64,000 nt of DNA, taken from contig CM067343.1 in the NCBI GenBank assembly GCA_034190875.2, positions 41,496,609 to 41,560,608 of the forward strand. The letters are read 5' to 3'. The position numbers were made by a program, and so were the translations under genes. The stretch comes from Urechis unicinctus (lineage: Eukaryota > Annelida > Polychaeta > Xenopneusta > Urechidae). Of this stretch, positions 14,401 through 31,384 are shown piece after piece. How positions within the stretch are numbered: position 1 is the stretch's first letter; the number at the start of each line of letters is the position of its first letter. The notes beneath the pieces were generated by a model, which saw only the letters and a program-made list of their open reading frames with translations, had not been told where the DNA came from and did no database searches.

Positions 14401-16289
14401 AGGGCATGATAAAATAATTAATAGGGATCGCTTGTTGATCATTACAAATATCATACAACACCAGTAGTCTATAGTTTTAGACACTTACAGGATTAACATG
14501 AAATATAGAATGGTCATTCGCGTGCATCAACTAACCGATATAATGGACGACGTGCTTTTCCTCTAGTGTGATTAAGCTCGACAAAGTCTTATTTTGTATG
14601 GTGAGATTAGCTCAGCTATACGCAGGGTATATATGTCTGACTATTATCAGGTTTTTATGTGCTTAATGTATACATTTAATAACTCAACTCTGTTTTTGCA
14701 CCTTGGATTACAGATGCACTCGTGCTGGATGTGCAGGAAAGAGCGACAGACAATTCATACATAGATATACATTATAAGTACAACCACCAGAATAAGCCTG
14801 ATGCCTAATTATTTCTGTAAAAGACAATACACAGGTTGCTGTGACCGATAATGAGAATGCTAATCCAACTAAAATACCTATTCTTCAAACAAGAAGTTGG
14901 AGGGAAAGTACCATCTCGCGAAGCACAATTACGAAGCACATATGAATGCGAATGATTATAGGAACGAGTTAATCATCAAATAGGGTTATTGTGCCGGGAT
15001 ACACATGCTTATTGCATCATATTTATTATCTCAGGAACATATCATGAGCTATTATAGCCAAACAATCCCGAATATTCATTGAAGACATGTTACCAGGTGG
15101 TGTCTATGTGCGGAAAGAAGCCAATATCAACCAATAAACTATGTAATCTTGACGTATTGCAATGGATCAGACATGTAATGGTCATTATTATTTGGTCGGT
15201 CGGATCATGCATGCCCAACATTTCTCCCTCACTTAGGTCATTGTAGAAATAAAGTTGTCCCAATCGAATATCAGGCGTAAAACGACAGCCCACTAGATAC
15301 CTGTGTAAGTCATAGTAGGGCGTCAGATTGACTCACATCCGAATAAACTTCGGAAGAACATAGAACTGGAATTAGACAATATATATATATCAGCTACCCT
15401 CAGATACTGGACTAGTGTTGCGCCTTGCATAATACAACGGTACCGGGGATTGGCCGTTAGCCAAAATGTGTTTTGGTTTCTCCAGTATCCCGTAGTAACA
15501 TCATCCATTTATTATTGCGCAAACCGCACCACCAACTGCAGACACCTAATCGAGACCTTTCGGTGAATCTGGGCGGATATGGTGCCGTAAATAAATGTAT
15601 ATCCAACGCAGCTACTAAGCACCTGTCACTGTATTGTTTGTATCAAGTCTATTGCTCTATCATGTATGTATGTATTATTGTTGTGAAAAAGTAGATATGA
15701 CAAAAAAGGATGCATTTCGAATATTTTGCTGATATGAACAAGTACTTTGTCATTATGTATAGGCATATTTCAAGTGATGCTCTTGTGAAGGATTTAGCTG
15801 TTCTAAAACCATAATAACTAAGTATCGACATGGAATAGTACTCACAGTTCCTAGGATGCAGCCATCCTTTGGAACATTGGTATGACCATTCTATCTCGCC
15901 ACTGCGTTTCAATGGCTGCATGTATCATGCCTAGTCTTATTGCTTTTTTGTGATCTAGTTCCTACCCGTACTCCTTGCTTAGGTCTAACAGTCGACGAAG
16001 ATGAAGTAAGAACCTTCGGCGGCATGTGCCTGCTTTGGAAGGAGAGCATGTTTTTCACCTATTCTGACATATCTATTTGGATTGCTGGGTTATCCTATTC
16101 CTTTGTAAAATCCATTTACTATTTGTGACTAAACGTGACAACTATTGCCTTATGTGAGGTCTTGACTTTTGAGGTCTCGTGCGATTAGACTTGGGGTGGG
16201 TCAGAACGTTTGATAACGGTTAGCTACAGAGAAGTAATTATAATGTCCGTGCATACTTCAACGGCACATAGTCGACAGTAATAAATTCA
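14401..16289. other. Anonymous DNA
   Basis: AT-rich sequence with several 60-90 codon frames, none with a recognisable motif. I see no repeat pairing within the window. Confidence 0.4.
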
Positions 16290-17600
16290 AGGCCTATGAT
16301 GTCGTTCTACAACTTTAGAGGTCGGCTCGTTGATTCATGTGGCAGCGTCTCACCAGCCTTGCTTATGATCAAAGGATATCGATAAAAACATTTTCATATC
16401 CACCGACATCAAAAACAGTTCACACAACTGCTGTGCTGCACTAGCAATAGAGGATGTCGGAGACAATTGTGGTTTGAATACTCGGGAGTTTGGACAACGT
16501 TTGGGATATGCATGGCAATTACAAATTAATTAATTATGAGTAGCAATCCATTTTCTGATTTTATGACTATATTCCTCATCAAAGCATTTCTGCATTATTT
16601 CTGTCTACTCTTATCCACCTATCTCTTATCAGGCAGCTACAAGTTAGCTTTTGAATCCTGATAGCTTGTTTTAGCAACTTTTGATATTATATCCACTTAA
16701 TATTTCTAGTTATCATAGTTGGGAATCTGTACAAAGCAGTCTAGAATCATTGAATCACTACAGCAATTGATTTTGAATCTGTTTTATGCATACTTAGTCA
16801 GACTGGTTCACGCACTTGCTGTACAATCAGTACGCACATCTTACGCATAATGATCCCGTAAGAAATGTACCCCAACTAACGCATATATATGGCTGCAGGA
16901 GAAAATCACATCTACATGTACGTTCCTGCAGTACAAGGTAAACCCAGTATATTCCTCAACTGCGTAATAAAACAAATGCGTGTTGTTTTACCGTCGTAAC
17001 TAATGCAGATATAAGGATGGCGTTTCGCATATCCTGAGAAACCAAATTTTGAAATATATCCCCTATGAGTAATGTTTGCTTCAGGACTATTAATAATATC
17101 CCGTTTCATCTATCCTAGCCGTCAACCCAATAACCTGGATGGGAAACGGTCTGTGCTTGACGGTTATTGACAAATAATAAGCACTGTATATGCATCACAA
17201 TGATTTTCATTCACCGCCGTCACGACCCTGTTTGCAAACTTAAATGCTCCACGCTGTATCGAGTTTATATACCCCTGGCATCAGCACATTATTTGCTGCG
17301 ATATTGTGCTGGATAGTATCACAATAAAATGCTTATGCGATTGTCAGCCATTCATAATTACCTGTCATGTGATGTAGTGATGGATCTGGATCATTACTGA
17401 ATAACGGGCTGGGTATTCGAGATGACATAAATGCAACGTGGAATATTGATATAAGAAGCCATCATGTCAAATGAAGCCATTACGATTTAGCAGTTGCGTC
17501 AGTATTTGTTCATGGTGGCACACTTCGCGGTGCGCTTAAACTTTTACCTAGTGGTGTATTTTGGATTTTGTGGTGTCACCGACTATGGATCGAAAGCCAC
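16290..17600 (+). repeat. Dispersed repeat R2, copy 2
   Basis: The counterpart of 7740-9140. Its left part (16290-16510) also matches 27500-27760, including CTCGTTGATTC, GCAGCGTCT and ATCAAAAACA...GCTGC-CACTAGC-AATAGAG blocks. The right end runs into a TA-rich array that begins about 17633. With three partly overlapping copies the full unit is at least 1.5 kb long. Confidence 0.65.
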
Positions 17601-17632
17601 CAGTTGTCTCTGTAATAACATTTATGTATCTC

Positions 17633-17665
17633 TCTCTATATATATATGTATATATATATATATAT

Positions 17666-17706
<41 letters not shown>

Positions 17707-17896
17707 ATATATATAAACACATATATATATATATATGTATATATATAGATATATATTTATATATCATATATATATCTCATATATATATCTATATATATAT
17801 ACTATCCCTCTACATATATATATCTGTATATATGTCTTATTATCTATATATTATATATAGCTATATCTCTATATTTTATATCTATATATTATATAA

Positions 17897-17931
<35 letters not shown>

Positions 17932-18225
17932 TCTCTGGTGCTATTAACTGTGTAATATAGCTGAAATGAATATATATATATATATTTATATATATATATA
18001 TATGTTTCTGCTATATATAGTTATGTATATACATATATGTAAATACATATATATATAAATATATATATGTATATACATATATACATATTTACACATATAT
18101 ATATAAACATATATATATATATACATATACATGAATATATTTATACATTTATTTTTTATAGATATATATATATACATATATTTGTTTACACATATATATA
18201 TATATATATATATATGTACAATTGT
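17633..18225. repeat. TA-rich compound microsatellite
   Basis: Alternating TA with interspersed CTC, GTG and TTT interruptions. A short unique island (17933-17968, GGTGCTATTAACTGTGTAATATAGC) separates two halves. Confidence 0.95.
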
Positions 18226-18357
18226 TCCATGTTTAAATCTATCGCTTTGTAAGCCCACAAATAAACTGAGCTTAATTGCTCTACAAGATGATGTTCGCTA
18301 TGACACACAATTTCGTAATAATTATATTGGTGCCATCAACGGTGCCATATAGAAGCA

Positions 18358-18518
<161 letters not shown>

Positions 18519-18589
18519 TATTCGTAATGTCTTGTTTAAGAACTTTTATATTATAAAGATCCTCAAATGTTGAGTGGGGTAAATACAAT

Positions 18590-19870
18590 GAATGCCGATT
18601 TGTCGCGTCATTTATCGGAGAAATCTACAAGGGCGGTTTGCTATCCATCGAGGTACCTTATGCATGTAAACAAGATTGGGACCGATACGAAACTAGTTTA
18701 GTTATTCAAGACACCAATTGTTTCAGCATGAGGAATGTATGCCAATCCCTTGTTTGCGCGCATATCATAGCTGTCTCTCTGTACTCATCTTGGTGTGGTC
18801 TGACGCACCCAGCGTTCACGATACGGCAAGGCAATCCTGAAAAGTACATATAGAGGAGTTATCACGACGCAAATTTGTCATACTGTCATATACAATAATC
18901 TGCTTCTTATGTAATGCTTTGAAACGCATGTCATTGCAATCAATCCAATTGCTTCACGGCTAGATCTTCCTTCCACATTAGATCGATGGGAGCATAGGCT
19001 GCGAAAATATAAATTCGATAAAAGACTATGGGTCTAAGACGCCGGATACAACTAATAATTGCCCTTATTATACATGGCTGATAACTACGTGCTTAAAGAT
19101 GCTCATCGATCCCTACACAGTCGTATACAGTTATCATGCTTCTGGGATTAATCGTGATAACACGTGGGTTGGCTATAGAGGACATACCTAAGCGCGCTGC
19201 AGTAAAAGGTAGAACAATTGTTGAAAAGGATGGGCTATGTAGAAAGTACGGCAAACGTCAAGTTACAATATGAATTATACTGGGCATAATAACAAGTACG
19301 GCACCAGAAAGTGGCAAGATGGTTAGATCAATTCAGTTGTCCATTTATCGTGTAGCCTCATCATATATCCGCAAGCGTAATTAAATGCTTATTCATGTAG
19401 TTTCATCGTATCATCGTATGATCGCCGGTTTTTCCGTAGCATATAATCTTGGAAAATATGTATCTGCTCCGTGTCTATGTGGTGATCACCATTGCGAATC
19501 GCTTTCCCCGTCCATGTTGATTGAAGGGCATTCAACTCCATCGTTTCATTTGATTCAACAACGGTGAGTGTTTCTGCAGGATCGTAACGGTTCATTAGCT
19601 GATGTGAAGGTTATTGGTGCAGAATACAGAATTAATTCATCAACTTGAGCATATTCACTTAAGGGACAGAACCTTCGAAATCGTTTGTAATCAAATTACA
19701 GCATAGAGAGAGATTTACCCTTGTGAGCTGGGTAGGGCTCTCTGGCGTGGCGGTGATTTATTCATATATATTTAGCAGTACAAGAAAACCCTTCCGCGCA
19801 TTTGACAATCATTTATATTCTTTTAAAGAAAGAGTAACGGCAGTCACTACATGTGGTTCTACTGCGGTGT
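18590..19870 (+). repeat. Dispersed repeat R1, copy 3
   Basis: Two blocks match R1 copy 2 in order and orientation: 18600-19060 against 13560-13980, and 19600-19830 against 14020-14240. The 540 bp between them is absent or unrecognisable in copy 2, where the blocks nearly touch. Landmarks are GAAATCTACA, CCTTATGCATG, AACGCATGTCA, CGATGGGAGC and GCAGAATACAGAATTAATTC. Confidence 0.65.
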
Positions 19871-21550
<1,680 letters not shown>

Positions 21551-21676
21551 AGGTACCTGCATAAACAATAATTGTGATACATAAATTTAAACTATAGTGC
21601 TACATTCCACGGAAAGAGAGATAAAACTGTTACGATACTAAAATATCTTGTATCATCAAATAAATCATTTCATCGA

Positions 21677-22999
<1,323 letters not shown>

Positions 23000-23000
<1 letters not shown>

Positions 23001-24340
23001 ATTAAACATAGAACATTTTGATGTGCAATCACTATAATCATTCAACTTGTTATCAATGACGTTCCCCAAGTGTTTGATAGTTGTAGCCCATTCAATAGTA
23101 GAGCCATACAATATCACCTTATCAAATTCATTTACTGCCCTGCCATATTTTATGCATTTTGTTTTCAAAGGATTAAAAACTACATCATATTCATCAGCAA
23201 ATCGTTCACATATTTTCAACATATTGTTCAGTGCAATGAGACTTGGACTGAGTAAGGTAATGTCATTAGCATAACCAAGCGCACCAACATATTCGCTGCC
23301 TATATGACAGCCTAGTCCAGACTTTTTTAACCTTTGTATCAGCTCGTCAATGTACACAGTAAATAATATCGGTGATATGACACCACCTTGCTTAACACTG
23401 TTTGATACATGACACTCTTTTGATAAGCATGCATTCCATTCAACAGATATAGTCTGTCTCGAATAGCTATCCATAAGAAACCTAACTATAAGCGGAGGCA
23501 CTTTACGCTGCAATAGTAATTTGAATAATTTTCCATAATGTACCCGTCATAGGCTTTACTAGCATCTAACAGACAACTAAAAACATCACTATTTCTTTGT
23601 GTATAATAACTAATTGTGTCTTTATATACAGTCGTGCAAAGGATTGTACAATGTCCCTTTTTGAAGCCAAATTGAAGATCAGAAGTACATAAAACATTGC
23701 CATACTGTTTAAGAATTATCATATCTAAAACTTTGCAAATTGAACTACATAATGCAATTCCCCTGTAATTATCACTACAACTTAATGATGATCGCATATC
23801 TTTTGGTATCAAAACAATCGTTGAATTTAATAAATTATCAGCTGTATGGCCATGTGAAATCCTAGTATTGAATAGTTTACATAAGAGACCAGCAAGTTTG
23901 GGCGTCCCGTTAATCAAATGGTCAGAATGAAGCTCACGATTGCCATCGCTTTTGTTACTCTTCAACTATCCTATACATTCATATAAAACAGATGATGTAA
24001 TAACATCATATCTTGTACTGTCATAACTAATACCAGCATTAACCGCTTTCATCACATCACGCATTTCATTATCGTTTGTGGGAACACTATTGAATAACGC
24101 CGAGTATTTATCATGAAAAAGGTTTGCAATAGGCACTGGTCCACTTGCATTATCTACCACAGTAGGTACACTCTTACAGTTTGGATTGATCTTTTTTAGT
24201 TCACGCCAAAAGTCTGTATTACTACATGCGTTTTCAGCCAGTTTTGCCATCTTTATATCGAACTCATTTTTTTGGGCTGCGCGTATGGCATAATGATATT
24301 TATGACGTGTCATACACAGTGCCCTTGTTAGGTTTGCCAC
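23000..24340 (-). pseudogene. LINE ORF2 reverse transcriptase, catalytic YADD changed to YAND
   Basis: Minus strand. The first frame (24340-23486) holds the linker FWRELKKINPN, then an in-frame TAG at 23966-23968, then RT fingers: STIVLIPKD, SDNYRGIALCSSICKVLD, LQFGFKKGHC and motif A LLDASKAYD. A one-base frameshift near 23548 leads into a second frame with LLQRKVPPLIVRFLMDSY, motif B KQGGVISPILFTVYIDEL, motif C ALGYANDITLLSPS, VVFNPLKTKCIKY and KHLGNVIDNKLND. The copy ends at 23000 inside the thumb. Motif C should be YADD; the first catalytic Asp is Asn, which would abolish polymerisation. Four independent lesions plus truncation show a dead copy. Confidence 0.9.
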
Positions 24341-25447
24341 ACTCGATCCAAATCCAATGCCAGAAAAGTGATCGTTCTTTCTCTGGTTTTACAATCTCTA
24401 ACCATCCCGCAATTTTCCTTGAAACAGGCTTCTTTGACGGAATAGTTTCTTTACCAGCTTCAGTACAACAGCCAACAATTGATTTACAAAATGCATCAAT
24501 AGCGGTTTTGTGATTGCTATCACGGCACCACTTATCGGTGCATTGAAACACAGCATGCGATACAGACACACCATCAAGCAAAATATCCAATTCACTCTTG
24601 TACCGATTAACATCTACCTCTGTTGCCTGACTCCACAATAGCCGATCATCTCGCAAGAATCCCTGACTATCTGTAGACATAACGTTGTCAATATTTACAT
24701 CTATTGTGATGAATATAGCATTATGATTTGACGGGTTTGTTGAGTCACGAATAACATTACTGCATAGCAACTTACTGAAAACATTATCACTAACTAGAAA
24801 ATGGTCGATACAAGACATCTGATTTAAAGCAAAATTAGTATATGTATAATCTTTTGAGGAGTTTTTACTGTTCCAAGAAACCCTCATACAATTTCTCTCT
24901 ATAAAGTCATTCAAACAGCGAGTCTGTGCATTGGTTCTTTCAAACGATGTGTTTAAATCACCGCAAATTACAACCGAGGTACAGGTAATTGAATTGACAA
25001 CAGACTCAATTACATTAATAACCTCCTCATATTCATTGTTACTTTGTTTCGTGAATAATTATCACAAGGCATATATACGCAAATCAATAGCACACTCCCC
25101 AACGAAGAATCATTAATCGTAATGCCACAGACGCGCCTGTGAGGTATATCTATATGTGACACATGCTTAGAAAGAGACTTTCGGTATAAAATTGCAGTCC
25201 CACCATAAGGGCGCCCTACTAGAATGTCACATGTTGAGTCCATACCAGACTTTCCAACAAATTGATAATCATTATGCACATAATTTAACATCGAGACATT
25301 TTCTTTTAATAACCAAGTTTCTTGTAAACACATTTTATCACAACTGTAACGGTTCAAACAATCGCTAACATAGGGAGTACACCTCTTTATCCCTTCCATA
25401 TTCAAAGAGCAGATATTAAAACCATTGCTGTTTGGACTATTATCCAT
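24300..25447 (-). pseudogene. LINE ORF2 endonuclease and linker
   Basis: Minus strand, starting at the ATG at 25447, about 15 bp after ORF1. Motifs in order: NICSLNMEGI (strand with the first Asn), CLQETWL (catalytic Glu), GGTAILYRKSL, LICVYMPCDN, a one-base frameshift near 25050, CGDLNTSF (24950), IDHFLVSDNVF, and NPSNHNAIF (about 24730). This is the apurinic/apyrimidinic-type endonuclease that nicks target DNA for target-primed reverse transcription. The last motif is normally SDH. Here the Asp is Asn, so the Asp-His pair is lost even where the frame is intact. After the endonuclease comes a linker with a WLEIVKPEKERSLFWHWIW segment. The frame ends at 24300 after another frameshift near 24335. 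Confidence 0.88.
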
Positions 25448-25462
25448 GAGTGAAATTACCTA

Positions 25463-26451
<989 letters not shown>

Positions 26452-26559
26452 TTATGTATATGTTTGCATATATATATTTATATATCTATGCATATATATG
26501 TATATAACTTTGTCTAATGTACCGTCATTACTCCCCATCGTTATGTCCCACGTATAGGT

Positions 26560-27200
26560 TTATAGGTGGACGCTTACAGATTGCCACCTTGCATGAAGTG
26601 GCCATTCAGCTGCTGTATGTGCGCACGTATTGATCACTCTGCACGACTCTGGAACGAGATGGAATTATATGAACAGCAAATGTTGCGGGAATTGATTCAC
26701 ATGGCCATATGTAGCATGACCCAAGCTATTTACTATTGTATATGGTCACATTTGGAAAGCATTGTGAAGGCAGACTGGGAGCTCACCAGGCGTATAGTAA
26801 TCAATACATCAAGTGACAACGATGCATGTGAAAACGCATGTGTGATGAATGAAATATAAACTATCCAGCAAGCATACGCGAGCCATAGAAAACAAAACAG
26901 CAAGCAATTTAACGTTGCTTTAATGTCTAGGCTCTCCGCATTGGTGAACACAGCAACATTTTGAACTATCATACAGGTGCTAAGCGCTCGGTGCTTAATG
27001 TTCGACTGAATGAATCGCCGTCATCTCCCTGCGTTGTTAATAGCTTTTCTCAAAACAATTCTGTGTCTACCATGACGCTGATGGAATGTTAATTTTCAGA
27101 GGTTTTAACATGCAAACAATATACTAGCTAGGTACCAAATTGCACAATATTGTAAGATGATTCACGGAGCCGTAAGTGTGGAGGGCCTCTTAATGAGATT
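26560..27200 (+). repeat. Dispersed repeat R3, copy 2
   Basis: Collinear with 57260-57830 for about 600 bp. Landmarks are ACTCTGGAACGAGATGGAAT against ATTCTGGAACTAGATGGAAT, GTATATGGTC followed by CATTTG, TGGGAGCT, TCTAGGCTC, and CTAGGTACCA. The first half also matches R3 copy 1 at about 65%. It starts about 50 bp after a TA array. Confidence 0.7.
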
Positions 27201-27499
27201 TCGTTGTACAGCAAATATTTAGCAGCACGTTACATTTGGCGAGAGGTAGTTGTGTTTATTTGGTCGTTTTTATTATTATTAAATTTTTCGCCCGATACCA
27301 AATAATAACTGAGGCAAGAGACGCCGAGATATGACGCCGGGTAAGAAAGCGTCACTTAATGATATATTTACACTTGGCGATGATCACCAGCGCCAAGGTT
27401 TTGAGTGAGCTTAAACGTTGCGATCATGACAAATGTTACGCCATCAATGTAATGCACCATTGAACAAGGACCATTTGACTATTGTGTCTACGCGAAACT
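27201..27499. other. Anonymous spacer
   Basis: Contains a TTATTATTATTAAATTTTT stretch (about 27267-27287) that resembles a LINE tail, but I see no LINE coding sequence beside it. Confidence 0.3.
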
Positions 27500-27760
27500 A
27501 GCTGTTATCTGTGACCAAATCGTGCTTCAATATCCCCGCTTGCAGTTTATTTTCGGTTCGTTGATTCCGTTAGCAGCGTCTTGCCATCCGGGGGTCTTAT
27601 TTTTGATAAAAGGTATTCTGTAATAGCTAATCATCTCAACGAATAAACGATCAAAACACAAATTTCATGCTGCATTAGCCATTGAGTGAGCTATTTTGCT
27701 CTGACTACTTGCGTTTTGGACTACGTATACTGCTAATTGGATTTGATCATAGAATCAGGT
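27500..27760 (+). repeat. Dispersed repeat R2, copy 3 (partial)
   Basis: Matches 16290-16530 of R2 copy 2: GTTCGTTGATTC, GCAGCGTCTTGCCATCC against GCAGCGTCTCACCAGCC, and ATGCTGCATTAGCCATTGAG against TGCTGCACTAGCAATAGAG. The right part of R2 is absent; unrelated sequence and an (AC)n array follow. Confidence 0.55.
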
Positions 27761-27975
27761 ATGCAGTCAGATAATATTGTTGATTTATTGTACTACACTA
27801 CATTCAATCTTGCAATATCCTGGGATGTTAAATAGGTGATGCAAAGGTTTTGCTATGGATGATGACTGCGTAAAATAAATAATATCATGCACGCATAAAA
27901 CTGGAGGGAATTGCCTTATTGACAACAAAATCAGCCTAATACCAATACTCAATCCTATTAGGATTGCTATTTTGC

Positions 27976-28599
<624 letters not shown>

Positions 28600-28649
28600 T
28601 TTCACTTTATATAAGCTTGATGTAGGCGAATAATCTATAGAAGATGTAC

Positions 28650-29090
28650 AATGGCATTGGCTACCTATGCCATATTAGTGCTATGAAAATAGAACCATGC
28701 GAAACCTCGAGCGACACACCACGATTACTTCTATTCCATGCACATGCCATTCTGAATTTTAGGAGGTCGTTTAAAAAGGCTTGGTCCTTCATTTGATTGA
28801 TACAATCGACATTAATGTTTTGCCACTACTTACTGTCTGACTGAATCAGCCCAAATATTGTATAATGTTACCTATCACTTATGAATTTAAGTGCGGTGAA
28901 ACCTGACGCTGTTGCGCCCATTAACGACTCGTGGAGCATTTGGTATGTGCTTGTCAGGAAGAGAGAATTGCCGCCATCGTCCTACCCTCCCGCCAGTGGT
29001 AATAAGACTGGTTGAGTTATTTTCTAAGTAAACATTCACCAGATCATATTCCGGTTTATATCGTAGCACATGGCGTCATCGACATCCCAT
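28650..29090 (+). repeat. Duplicated segment R4, copy 1
   Basis: Matches 31385-32140. Landmarks are ATGAAAATAGAACCATG (identical), CCTCGAG-GACA with ATCACGATTACTT, AGATCGTT/AGGTCGTT, GCCACTAC, and TGTTACC-ATCACT. Copy 2 has extra sequence after the first 150 bp. R4 alternates with R5 (R4-R5-R4-R5). Confidence 0.65.
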
Positions 29091-29594
29091 ACGCTGGTAG
29101 GTTATATACATAGTAAATAAATAGGACTGATTCTAGAGCGCATGAATTTTGGTCTCGGCAAAATGGTACTATTGTCATATTCCTGGGTTGAATAAGTGGT
29201 GTTTCATCTTGGCTGGGCGTCTTTGTTGGTGTCTGTTTTATTGTCTATCGTATCCGGGCATATAAGCCATCGTTGTACTTCATGTTTCTGTGTTCTATGT
29301 CACATCCAGTCATTCTTGACCATCGTTGTACCTTTGATGTATTCTTAATTGTAATTGTCCTATCCGGTCATGTACAGTCGCCTGTATGAATTTGATGTTT
29401 ATAACATCCGGTCAGATGTGTTTACCCATTGTAAAAATGCTGAGGCGGGTTTGCCACAATCACCCGAGATGGACCCTACTCCTCGCATCCTCTGACTGGA
29501 TGGATGTGATTTAATGTATATGTATCAATATGTGATTGGCTGGAGGAGGAGAGAAGTATCGTGGTACGGTGGAGGTGCGAGGCAGTCGGGGCAC

Positions 29595-29597
<3 letters not shown>
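29091..29597. other. Anonymous DNA with short TCCGGTCA repeats
   Basis: The stretch 29230-29425 repeats variants of a motif around TCCGGGCA / TCCAGTCA / TCCGGTCA with CATCGTTGTAC, spaced 50-70 bp. It suggests a degenerate minisatellite; I see nothing coding. Confidence 0.35.

Positions 29598-29680
<83 letters not shown>
29598..29680. repeat. (GA)n microsatellite, about 41 units
   Basis: Perfect purine dinucleotide repeat. Arg-Glu and Leu-Ser frames over it are artefacts. Confidence 0.99.
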
Positions 29681-29684
<4 letters not shown>

Positions 29685-30509
29685 CGAAAATAAAGAGACC
29701 TGTTACTCAAAAACGGACTTGTACTATTTACCCCCCATCTTAGTACATAACACTATCGATATGGCGACTTCAAGGATACAAACATCGAAAGACTATTCAC
29801 ACTCATAAAATATCCCCAATATAGCTTTTTCTACACAGTGTAAGTAGACTGCTCATAGAAACGTATGGGGATCAACATCAATGTCTTTTCAGCAAAGCTA
29901 TTTGGCTGTTGCTGCAAGCTGTTTAGATGAAATAATTGTCTCTTTTATCACGAAGTTAGTTGTTTATTCAATAAATTTTCATACACGACAAGCTTTTGGG
30001 TTGCTTCCGTACGCGTCTGCCCCGAGGAATGTGCCCCTGGAACTACTTATATGACGTTTTATGTAAAACAATATTCGGGACATGTGTTACTTGTTTTTAC
30101 ACAAACTAATCTACGACTAGAGAAAAGCGAATGAGATGTGGATGGATTTTGTTGTAAATGTTCCCCACTCCTTACTTGTCCTGTTTCGCAAAGACATGAC
30201 AAATTCGACCACGTCAACTGCGTAGGGTAGAAATTATCAAGAACTAAGTGTACATAATCTCTAAAGCACATAAATTGCCGTGAAGCTCTTTGACAATTTT
30301 GGTAATATATCTGCTCATTCAAAGGTTGCCTCGGACACATGATTATAATTCATTTCTGAGTAAGCTGTGAAGCTGAAATACAGGTAAAACATGTTGCGTA
30401 GCACAAATAATGCGGAATGGTTGGGCTTTTTTCTTCAATGCTTCAGTTATTTCCTATCTCCTTTACATAGCTATATATACCTCCGTAGCATATTAATACA
30501 ACTGTCGAA
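29681..30509. other. Anonymous DNA
   Basis: Nothing recognisable. A 93-codon minus frame at 30059-30340 has no motif I know. Confidence 0.4.
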
Positions 30510-30770
30510 CAGTTGATTGTGCTACACTGTAGCCGTGTCCGCACAATGAGCCTAATCAATAATACCAAAGGCTACCACGACCGAAATCCAAATCCCCCAA
30601 ATGAGATAATTAATGTAGACAATACCATTTGGCAGAATATGTGCCAGCAAGTCAGCAATAAGCCGTTATTTCTAATCGCCCAGCTTAGCCGGATTAGGTA
30701 TGAGGTGAACAAACTTTTCAGAAGAATCGTCCACTTCATAATTTGCTAGAAGTTAACGCTGTCGTGTTTT
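30510..30770 (+). repeat. Duplicated segment R5, copy 1
   Basis: Matches 34200-34475 in the same orientation: TGTAGCC-TGTCC, AATCCCCCAAAT (identical), CA-TACCAT, GTCAGTA, AAGCC-TTA, and TTTTCAGAAGAA. Spacing to copy 2 is about 3.7 kb. Confidence 0.6.
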
Positions 30771-31384
30771 ATCATGAATAACGTCGTCGTTACCGTACAC
30801 CTAATCGATTCCCCCAAATTGTATTATAAAGAAGATAAATGAACCTTGGCGGTAACATGATCAATGACATCGTGGTGTTCCTGCATACTTTGACGAATCC
30901 CACCGACACGGACTTCTCAACATAGGATGAGTACCATGGCATTATCTGCAGTACATTGCATGATCAGGATATGGCTTTGCTTGTTTTGCAATGGGATCAT
31001 GCAAGTGGGAGTAGCCTCGGTACGGATAGTGTTTGATAGCGTTTCGTTCGCTGGCTTTTCAGATTGAAACTCTGCCATGCATCTAATCCACTAAGTATCA
31101 ATATTGCTATCTCTGTAAGCAGAAGCTATAATTAATTTCACATTATTGAATAACTGAACACTTTGAACTTGCATGGTAGATATTTATACTTATTAGGTAC
31201 ACACGCCCCGATAAACTGCTCATCAGGTGTCATCACCAAGAGTACATTGATTAAATATGCTCCGTTTGACATGACATCATTTAATAAATGGAAAATAACT
31301 GGTCGAATATCTCCAAAAATGTTTGCAAATAAGATTTTAGATTATATTTCAAGATTATAAGTACACATACAATACAGACTTGTA
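30771..31384. other. Anonymous DNA
   Basis: Only a 65-codon frame (31163-31360) without motif. No repeat partner seen. Confidence 0.35.

Noticed and set aside
29525-29808. Arg-Glu and Leu-Ser frames
   Set aside because: Translation of the (GA)n microsatellite.
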